Assembly (NCBI GenBank): GCA_964555825.1
Contig: CAZKTY010000039.1
Span: forward strand, 1 to 7,401
Source of the DNA: CAIRYW01 sp964555825
Lineage (GTDB): Bacteria; Patescibacteriota; Minisyncoccia; Phycocordibacterales; CAIRYW01
Direction of reading: 5' to 3'
Length of the DNA stretch: 7,401 nucleotides
This document shows positions 1-4,561 of the stretch, one piece after another; positions within the stretch are counted from its first letter, which is position 1, and each line of letters opens with the position of its first letter. The notes below the pieces were generated by a model, which saw only the letters and a list, made by a program, of their open reading frames with translations, made no database searches and was not told the DNA's origin. The translations under genes were made by a program, and so were the position numbers.

Positions 1-1
1 A

Positions 2-61
2 TTAAGTTCTGATGATAGATTCGGAGATATGAAGTTGTTGATTGGGAAGAATGCGAATTAA
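2..61 (+). CDS. 3' end of an unidentified CDS (partial)
   Basis: Reading from base 2, an open frame of 19 codons runs to a TAA at 59-61. It would be the C-terminus of a rightward gene that begins before the window. The visible residues are mixed charged and hydrophobic (ending ...KLLIGKNAN) and look protein-like, but they are too few to name a family. The frame is followed by about 90 bp without a gene and then a strong terminator (154-192), which fits the end of a rightward transcription unit. A chance open frame of this length cannot be excluded. Confidence 0.4.
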   Translation, partial: LSSDDRFGDMKLLIGKNAN

Positions 62-68
62 AAGAAGT

Positions 69-149
69 GGGAATCGGTCACACATAAATTTCTGCTGAAA
101 ATTTGCGCGACCCCGCCTCGCGTCAGTTTCGCTCCAGCTTTCGATTCCC
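69..149. other. GC-rich island with nested inverted repeats, possible structured RNA
   Basis: The 101-149 part is about 60% GC in a window that is otherwise clearly AT-rich. The ends GGGAATCG (69-76) and CGATTCCC (142-149) are perfect complements. Inside them are CGCGA (106-110) with TCGCG (118-122), enclosing a 7-base loop, and two AAATTT copies (86-91, 99-104) that can pair. A GC-rich, foldable intergenic stretch in an AT-rich genome is a classic sign of a noncoding RNA. It could also be a structured 3' UTR of the upstream gene or a dispersed repeat. The strand is not determined. It does not fit a tRNA: there is no proper T-arm and no U33-anticodon loop. I recognise no known RNA family. Confidence 0.3.
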
Positions 150-153
150 TAGA

Positions 154-192
154 CCAAAAATAAAAACCGCAATTTGCGGTTTTTATTTTTGG
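154..192. terminator. Long palindromic bidirectional intrinsic terminator
   Basis: A perfect palindrome with 19-bp arms around base 173. The GC core is CCGCAA/TTGCGG, flanked by A-rich and T-rich tracts (156-166 and 180-190), so it reads as a hairpin plus U-tract on either strand. Leftward it would end the tRNA-Cys/tRNA-Leu transcript. Rightward it would end the gene whose tail lies at 2-61. Its right edge (190-192) is also the CCA end of tRNA-Leu, so the arm starts within the tRNA 3' tail. Confidence 0.85.
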
Positions 193-276
193 TGCCCAGG
201 GCGGGAATCGAACCCGCACGACCTTGCGATCTGGGGATTTTAAGTCCCCTACGTCTACCAATTCCGTCACCCGGGC
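190..276 (-). tRNA. tRNA-Leu (anticodon UAA)
   Basis: Read on the minus strand, the acceptor GCCCGGG pairs with CCTGGGC (one G-U), followed by discriminator A and a genome-encoded CCA. The anticodon stem GGGGA/TCCCC closes the loop CTTAAAA, giving anticodon UAA (decodes UUA/UUG). A class II variable arm (GATC-GCAA-GGTC) and a T-arm GCGGG-TTCGATT-CCCGC are present, as expected for leucine. The length is 87 nt with CCA. There is no intron in the anticodon loop, although tRNA-Leu(UAA) is a frequent host of group I introns. It is the last gene of a leftward unit with tRNA-Cys, about 85 bp downstream of it, and it runs straight into the terminator at 154-192. Confidence 0.95.
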
Positions 277-314
277 ATTTAAGAAACTATCAATAACTTA
301 CTTGCTATACCTAT

Positions 315-340
315 TAGCTTATCAAATTTTTTCTAAGCTA
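315..340. repeat. 7-bp inverted repeat in the Leu-Cys tRNA spacer
   Basis: TAGCTTA (315-321) and TAAGCTA (334-340) are perfect complements around a 12-base AT-rich loop. In the leftward precursor this would be a hairpin between the two tRNAs. It lacks a U-tract, so it is unlikely to terminate. It might mark a processing site, or be chance in AT-rich DNA. Confidence 0.3.
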
Positions 341-361
341 GCAGCTGATGCTAAAGCTATT

Positions 362-438
362 TGGAGGCGTAGGCCGGTCTCGAACCGGCGCATAACAGTT
401 TTGCAGACTGTCGCGTTGACCAACTTCGCCACTACGCC
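362..438 (-). tRNA. tRNA-Cys (anticodon GCA)
   Basis: On the minus strand the acceptor GGCGTAG pairs perfectly with CTACGCC. It is followed by discriminator U, the cysteine identity base, and an encoded CCA. The anticodon stem ACAGT/ACTGT encloses CTGCAAA, giving anticodon GCA. The T-arm is GCCGG-TTCGAGA-CCGGC with a 5-nt variable loop. The length is 77 nt with CCA. It lies about 50 bp downstream of the rbfA stop and upstream of tRNA-Leu on the same strand, so the two are probably made from one precursor. Confidence 0.96.
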
Positions 439-455
439 AAACAAAGACAAAAGAT

Positions 456-484
456 AGTGTACAGTTTTTTACAATTTTTACCAA
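456..484 (-). promoter_or_regulatory. Candidate sigma70-type promoter for the tRNA-Cys/tRNA-Leu unit
   Basis: On the minus strand TTGGTA (484-479, -35) is separated by exactly 17 bp from TACACT (461-456, -10), each matching 4 of 6 consensus bases. Transcription would start about 10 bp before the mature 5' end of tRNA-Cys at 438. The -35 lies right beside the rbfA stop codon (488-490). Read-through from infB-rbfA is an alternative or additional source of the transcript. Confidence 0.4.
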
Positions 485-487
485 ACA

Positions 488-829
488 TTAAGAATTGTTT
501 GATAAAGTATCTATTCTTTGTCTGTTCTTTTCTCCTAGATCAATAGTAAAATCTATGAAAGGTATCAAAGACAAGCGAGAGTGATCCTTAATGAAATCTC
601 TAAATTCACTCCTTTTTCTTTTTGTAAAATCTAAAGCAGATCTCTCCATGTTATCAGGGAAGACTGTAAAAAATATTGTTGCATTCTTTGAGGAATCATC
701 CACTTCAGCTTTTGTGACTGTGAGCAGACTTCCAGGACCTGCTTCTATAGAAAAGAACTTGGAAGCAAGTCCTACTAGGATACTTTCGATCTTTTCTGTT
801 CTATGTTCGTTGTTTCTATGTTCTGGCAT
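488..829 (-). CDS. rbfA: Ribosome-binding factor A (RbfA)
   Basis: Small cold-shock and assembly factor that binds the immature 30S subunit near helix 1/44 and helps 16S rRNA 5'-end maturation. It is 113 residues, a normal length for a single KH-type-II-like domain. Family features are the N-terminal basic helix (...HRTEKIESILVGLASKFF), the strand LLTVTKAEVDDSSKNATIFFTVFP that corresponds to the usual LLTVT-V-V-x-D-x-x-A-x-V pattern, and the C-terminal IPFIDFTIDLGEKNRQRID, matching the P-x-L/I-x-F-x-x-D signature. The ATG lies 7 bp after the infB stop and has no Shine-Dalgarno; the preceding bases are almost all A/T. The infB-rbfA order is conserved in many bacteria, which supports the name. 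Expression is presumably from the infB promoter. Confidence 0.9.
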   Translation of the reverse strand: MPEHRNNEHRTEKIESILVGLASKFFSIEAGPGSLLTVTKAEVDDSSKNATIFFTVFPDNMERSALDFTKRKRSEFRDFIKDHSRLSLIPFIDFTIDLGEKNRQRIDTLSNNS

Positions 830-836
830 TTTATAT

Positions 837-2348
837 TTATTTTATTGATGTTTGGAAGCATTCTATCTTATCACCAGGGGCTAGGTCGATCTTGCATTCA
901 ACCATTGCTCCGAATTCAACACCATCCTTGACCTCATTTGTCTTTGCTCTCGACTGTTGAAGTTCACGGATCTTTCCTGTAGCGATGAGTGTATCTCTTC
1001 TCATTATCTTTACATCTGAATCGTTCTTAATAAAACCTTCCTCTACGCGAGCTCCAATCACTTGTTTGTCTTTTGTCTTGCTGAAAAATTTCAAGACCTT
1101 TGCTCTGCCTGTCATCTCTTCAACTGTCATTTTAGGTGTCTTTTGTTTTATATATTCTTCAAGCCATTCTGTCAGTTTATAGATGATATTGAATGATTGG
1201 ATCAACACATGTGATCTTTCAGCTAGGATCTTTGCGGAAGCGTCAGTTTTAACTTCAAAACCAAGAACTATTGTTTCTGGATTTCCTAGAGCTCCTTTAA
1301 TATCTCCTTCAGAAATAAAACCTACTCCAGTTGAGATTATCTTTATCCCAACTCTTTCGCTTTTGATCTTTCTTATTTCATGAATGATCGCTTCTATTAC
1401 ATCTGTCGTTGAAGCCTTGATGACAACTGGTATGGTGAGTGATCCTTCGCTTTCTCCTCCTATTTGTAATGCTTCTTTAAGTTTTGAACTGTTTGATCTA
1501 TTTTTTTCAACCAAAGCTTCTGCCTCTTTTTTTACATCTAAAGTTTGAAAAATACTTCCAACAGGTGGAACAGATGAGAATCCGATGATCTTTACTGGGT
1601 CACTAGCTTTTGCTTCTGTGATCTTTTTACCTTGAAAATCCTCCATCATTCTTACTGGTGCAAGGGAAGATTCACAGACAATGAATTGTCCATTCTTGAG
1701 TACACCGTCTTTAATGATAACTGTTGCACTGATGCCTTTATTCTTATCGTTCTGTGCTTCTATAACAATTCCTTCTGCATTTAGTTCTGTATTTTGTTTT
1801 AGATCAAGAATATCTGAAAGAAGTATTATCATATCTAAAAGTTCATCTACACCTTGACCTGTTACCGCTGAAACTTCCACAACAGGAGTATCTCCTCCAT
1901 ATCCTTCAACAAAGATCTCGTGTTCAAGTAATCCATTCTTTACTCTATCAGCATTTGCATTTGGTTTGTCTATTTTGTTAATAGCAACGATCAAAGGTAA
2001 GTCTGCAGTTTTGATCGCTTTTATTGCTTCTATTGTCTGAGGTTTAACTCCTTCGTCTGCAGCTACAACAAGGATCGCTATGTCTGCGACCTGAGCTCCG
2101 CGGCTTCGTAGTTCTTTGAAAGCTTCGTGTCCTGGGGTATCCAAAAAGGTAATTGATCTTTTTTCTGTTCCTGAATCACGGACTATCTTGTAAGCACTCA
2201 TCTTTTGAGTGATACCTCCGGCTTCTGTATCTGCTACTTTTGTTTTTCTTATATAATCAAGAAGTGTTGATTTTCCATGGTCAATATGACCCATAACTGT
2301 GACAACAGGAGGACGATTTGTATTTTTTTCTTGATTAGTAGCTATCAT
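837..2348 (-). CDS. infB: Translation initiation factor IF-2, short form
   Basis: GTPase that brings initiator fMet-tRNA to the 30S subunit and promotes 50S joining. All G-motifs are visible: G1 GHIDHGKST (20-28), G2 around EAGGITQ (42-48), G3 DTPGH (70-74), G4 NKID (124-127), G5 SAVTG (160-164). The OB-like domain II, linker domain III and C-terminal domain IV follow; domain IV ends in a typical VECKIDLAPGDKIECF segment. At 503 residues it is much shorter than the roughly 740-890 residue forms of model bacteria. The protein starts only about 13 residues before the G domain, so the IF2N domains are absent. The ATG at 2348-2346 is the best start, because a perfect TATAAT 7 bp upstream leaves no room for a longer protein on that transcript. 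It is probably the first gene of infB-rbfA. Confidence 0.96.
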   Translation of the reverse strand: MIATNQEKNTNRPPVVTVMGHIDHGKSTLLDYIRKTKVADTEAGGITQKMSAYKIVRDSGTEKRSITFLDTPGHEAFKELRSRGAQVADIAILVVAADEGVKPQTIEAIKAIKTADLPLIVAINKIDKPNANADRVKNGLLEHEIFVEGYGGDTPVVEVSAVTGQGVDELLDMIILLSDILDLKQNTELNAEGIVIEAQNDKNKGISATVIIKDGVLKNGQFIVCESSLAPVRMMEDFQGKKITEAKASDPVKIIGFSSVPPVGSIFQTLDVKKEAEALVEKNRSNSSKLKEALQIGGESEGSLTIPVVIKASTTDVIEAIIHEIRKIKSERVGIKIISTGVGFISEGDIKGALGNPETIVLGFEVKTDASAKILAERSHVLIQSFNIIYKLTEWLEEYIKQKTPKMTVEEMTGRAKVLKFFSKTKDKQVIGARVEEGFIKNDSDVKIMRRDTLIATGKIRELQQSRAKTNEVKDGVEFGAMVECKIDLAPGDKIECFQTSIK

Positions 2349-2355
2349 GATTGCG

Positions 2356-2383
2356 ATTATACACGAAAAACTAAAAATTTAAA
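2356..2383 (-). promoter_or_regulatory. infB promoter, predicted to give a leaderless mRNA
   Basis: On the minus strand a perfect TATAAT occupies 2361-2356. Only 7 bases separate it from the infB ATG (2348-2346), so the expected transcription start falls on or one base before the A of the start codon. A weak -35 (TTTAAA, 4 of 6) sits at 2383-2378 with a 16-bp spacer. There is no ribosome binding site and no space for one. Confidence 0.6.
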
Positions 2384-2397
2384 GCTGAAACTTTAAA
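2378..2397. promoter_or_regulatory. 20-bp dyad between divergent promoters, possible operator
   Basis: TTTAAAG (2378-2384) and CTTTAAA (2391-2397) form a perfect inverted repeat with a 6-base spacer. It overlaps the weak infB -35 and lies 6 bp before the candidate -35 of the rightward gene, so a bound protein could affect both directions. Its low complexity means chance is a real alternative. Confidence 0.3.
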
Positions 2398-2403
2398 ATT
2401 ACA

Positions 2404-2431
2404 TTGTAAAAAAAGAGTTTTTTGATATCAT
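2404..2431 (+). promoter_or_regulatory. Promoter of the desulfurase gene, extended -10, near-leaderless
   Basis: TTGTAA (2404-2409, 4 of 6 match) is followed by a 16-bp spacer and TATCAT (2426-2431). The spacer carries the extended -10 TG at 2423-2424. The ATG at 2441 is only 9 bases past the -10, so a leader of about 0-3 nt is expected and no Shine-Dalgarno is possible. Confidence 0.5.
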
Positions 2432-2440
2432 CACTTTATT

Positions 2441-3643
2441 ATGAAAAGCAAAAAAATATATCTAGATTTTGCATCTTCGACACCGATCTCTGAGAGATCA
2501 AAAAAAGTTGTTCTTCAGACTATGGATGTGTTCTATAATCCTGCTTCTTTGTACGAATTTGGAAAGAAAGCAAAGAAGATATTAGGAGAAAGCAGGGAAA
2601 AGATAGCAAAACTCATCAATGCAAGAGAAAAGGAGATCATTTTTTTGTCTTCTGGTACTGAAGCTAATAATTTAGCTATCTTGGGAGTTTCAAAGATTGC
2701 GAAAAAAAAGATAAACAAACCTCATATTTTAATATCAGCTATTGAACATTCTTCTGTTCTTGAGACTGCAAGATCTTTGAGAGAAGAAGGTTTTGATGTA
2801 GAAGAGATCTTTCCAGATGAAAATGGAATAATTCAATCGAAAGATATCAGAAAAAAGATTCGCAAGGAGACGATCCTTGTTTCGGTTATGTTCGTTAATA
2901 ATGAGATCGGTGTGATCGAACCAATTAGAGAAATTGCAAAAGAAATAAGACATGCTAGAAAGACCTTTCATTCAGAATTTCCTTATTTTCACTGTGATGC
3001 TAGTCAGGCTGTATGTTTTTTGGATATAAATGTCGTCAATCTTGGTGTTGATATGTTAACCCTTGATTCTTCAAAATGTTATGGACCAAAAGCTGCGATC
3101 CTTTATAAAAAAACATCTGTGGAAATTTCTCCAGTAACACTAGGAGGAGGACAGGAAATGGGGCTTAGAAGTGGAACAGAAAATTTGCCATCAATAGCTG
3201 GTTTTGCTGAAGCTTTTGAAGAATCAGTAAAAATACGTGAAAAGGAAGCAAAGAGACTTTCAAAGATCAGAGATTATTTTGAGATGAACGTTGTTAAAAA
3301 AATAAGAGGAGCTGGCATCAATGCAAAAAACGTGGAAAGGATACCTGGTATCTCTAGTGTATTTATAGAAGGTTTAGATTCTGAGTTCGCTGTTTTTCAG
3401 TTAGATAAAGAGGGAGTCATGTGTGCTTCCGCTAGTGCTTGTCTTGCTTTAAAGACAGAGGGAAATGATCAAGGTTCGTATGTGATCGATGCAATCAATA
3501 AGAAGACAGGTAATGTCTATAAAAAGAACTCAACATTGAGATTTTCTTTCGGGCGAAGTACAGAAAAAAAAGATATTGATTTTTGCCTCAAGGCTATTTC
3601 TGTTATATTATTGAATCAACTAAATTATGGACCATCTAACTAA
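2441..3643 (+). CDS. Cysteine desulfurase, IscS/NifS family (class V aminotransferase)
   Basis: PLP enzyme that takes sulfur from L-cysteine to form alanine and an enzyme persulfide, feeding Fe-S cluster and tRNA thiolation pathways. The 400 residues match group I desulfurases: YLDFASSTP at the N-terminus (7-15), SSGTEANN (70-77), PLP-stacking His103 in IEHSS, Asp186 and Gln189 in DASQ, PLP lysine K212 in SSKCYGPK, GGGQEMGLRSGTEN, and catalytic Cys334 in ASASAC, then SYV and LRFSFGR near the end. Two positions differ from the usual SGHKIYGPKG: the His before the lysine is Ser211, and GPKG is GPKA. No iscU, iscR or thiI lies nearby, so the sulfur acceptor is unknown; MnmA-type tRNA thiolation is possible. 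It overlaps the next gene by 17 bp, suggesting translational coupling. Confidence 0.92.
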   Translation: MKSKKIYLDFASSTPISERSKKVVLQTMDVFYNPASLYEFGKKAKKILGESREKIAKLINAREKEIIFLSSGTEANNLAILGVSKIAKKKINKPHILISAIEHSSVLETARSLREEGFDVEEIFPDENGIIQSKDIRKKIRKETILVSVMFVNNEIGVIEPIREIAKEIRHARKTFHSEFPYFHCDASQAVCFLDINVVNLGVDMLTLDSSKCYGPKAAILYKKTSVEISPVTLGGGQEMGLRSGTENLPSIAGFAEAFEESVKIREKEAKRLSKIRDYFEMNVVKKIRGAGINAKNVERIPGISSVFIEGLDSEFAVFQLDKEGVMCASASACLALKTEGNDQGSYVIDAINKKTGNVYKKNSTLRFSFGRSTEKKDIDFCLKAISVILLNQLNYGPSN

Positions 3644-4442
3644 ACAACAAATAATACTTTTAGCACTTTTGGTCAGTTTTTCTACCGCTGTGGCGACTGG
3701 GATCACTATTTTTTCTTTAGCTGATAATTCTACAAATCCTGGTGTACAGCAGATCGCATATAGAGTGATCGAAAAGACCATCTCACAAGTTGCATCAGAT
3801 TCACCTGTAAGAAAGATCATTCCTGATGTGACTCAGAACAACACAGATCAAACTCCTGTTGCTTTAACGATCTCTGATATAGCAGATAAGACCAGTGGAA
3901 GTTTGGTCAGAATATACAGAACTATTGCTGGTACAACCACTCAGGAATTTACGACACTTGGAGTTATGGCATCCGAAAATCACATTATAGCAGCCGACGC
4001 AGCTGACCTTTCTTCTTCTTTTAATTATGTGACAGTTCTATCAGATCAGAAACAGTATCAGATCATTTATGTAAAAGAATTAGGAGGTGGACTAGCACTA
4101 TTCAAATTAGCTGACGATAAAGCTGCTAAAACAATTCCAACAATAAAAATTGTTCCATCATCAAAATTGAAAATAGGTTTTAATGTGATCGCAATTGGGG
4201 GAAGTGAATCAAGTAACGTTGTTTCAACAGGTATCCTTAAACAGATCTCAAAAGTAGCTTTAGATGGATCAGATGTGTCTGCAATAACTACGGACTTTAA
4301 ACCTACTACGCCTATGTCATCATTGATATTACTTGATACTAATGCAAATTTGATCGGTCTTTATGCTCCTTCTGCAAATTCTGTAGGATCGGATGAAGGG
4401 TCATTCATTGGAGCGGACAATGTTGTTTCTTTAAGTAAGTAG
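3627..4442 (+). CDS. Membrane-anchored HtrA/trypsin-like protein with degenerate active site
   Basis: A 271-residue protein with a short cytoplasmic head, one hydrophobic segment (about residues 9-31, signal anchor or uncleaved signal) and an outside domain. The region 89-247 follows the order of HtrA (S1C) trypsin folds: SLVRIY, then TTLGVMASENHIIAADAADL in place of GSGVI...G-I-LTNNHV, GGGLALFKL in place of DLAVLK, IAIGGSESSNVVSTGILKQIS like the G-x-V-x-SGI strand, and TDFKPTTPMSSLILLDTNANLIGL in place of TDAAINPGNSGGPL...G-V-IG. By this hand alignment His becomes Ala125 and Asp becomes Gly155. A serine (S231/S232) remains but without the GNSGG context. No PDZ domain follows. I infer a non-catalytic, perhaps binding or scaffolding role. 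Its ATG lies inside the end of the desulfurase gene (+1 frame) without an SD. The fold assignment is by eye and only moderately sure. Confidence 0.6.
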   Translation: MDHLTKQQIILLALLVSFSTAVATGITIFSLADNSTNPGVQQIAYRVIEKTISQVASDSPVRKIIPDVTQNNTDQTPVALTISDIADKTSGSLVRIYRTIAGTTTQEFTTLGVMASENHIIAADAADLSSSFNYVTVLSDQKQYQIIYVKELGGGLALFKLADDKAAKTIPTIKIVPSSKLKIGFNVIAIGGSESSNVVSTGILKQISKVALDGSDVSAITTDFKPTTPMSSLILLDTNANLIGLYAPSANSVGSDEGSFIGADNVVSLSK

Positions 4443-4473
4443 AGATCTTGATCTATCAAATGAACCTTTTAAG

Positions 4474-4491
4474 TTACATATTCGTATGTAA
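4474..4491. promoter_or_regulatory. Dyad TTACATA-TTCG-TATGTAA upstream of clpB
   Basis: A perfect 7-bp inverted repeat around TTCG, extendable by a G-U and an A-U pair (4472-4493). As RNA it is a stem with a UUCG tetraloop 31 bp after the upstream stop, so it may protect or weakly terminate the upstream transcript; it has no U-tract. As DNA it lies about 35-50 bp before the clpB -10, where a stress regulator could bind. It is neither a CIRCE element nor a CtsR heptad repeat. Confidence 0.4.
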
Positions 4492-4522
4492 TTCTACTGA
4501 CAAAAGTTACTATTTTTTGTTA

Positions 4523-4531
4523 TGTTATAAT
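4523..4531 (+). promoter_or_regulatory. Extended -10 promoter of clpB
   Basis: TGTTATAAT gives a perfect TATAAT (4526-4531) with the extended TG motif (4523-4524). The best -35-like hexamer, CTGACA at 4497-4502, is 23 bp away, too far for normal sigma70 spacing, so the extended -10 probably carries the promoter. Start is expected near 4538, leaving an A-rich leader of about 24 nt without a Shine-Dalgarno before the ATG at 4562. Confidence 0.6.
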
Positions 4532-4561
4532 TAACTAGAAAAAGATAAAAACATAAAAAAT

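Noticed and set aside
69..155. Additional tRNA or tmRNA 3' domain ending in ...TTCGATTCCC...CCA
   Set aside because: The TTCGATT has no matching T-stem on its left, the CCA is not next to the acceptor-like pairing, and no anticodon loop with U33 is present.
58..270. Minus-strand open frame of about 70 codons across the tRNA-Leu and terminator
   Set aside because: Its first third is a translation of the tRNA-Leu gene and it then crosses the terminator palindrome. It is a by-product of structured RNA sequence, not a protein gene.
190..276. Group I intron in tRNA-Leu(UAA)
   Set aside because: The anticodon stem and 7-base loop are contiguous; no insertion is present.
224..457. Plus-strand open frame through both tRNAs
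   Set aside because: It is antisense to tRNA-Leu and tRNA-Cys and has no family-like sequence.
4497..4525. CTGACA as a normal -35 for the clpB promoter
   Set aside because: The spacer to TATAAT would be 23 bp, outside the usual 16-19 bp; the extended -10 explains the promoter better.
4443..4561. CIRCE or CtsR operator upstream of clpB
   Set aside because: Neither the TTAGCACTC-N9-GAGTGCTAA dyad nor the tandem GGTCAAA heptads occur here; only a different palindrome is seen.
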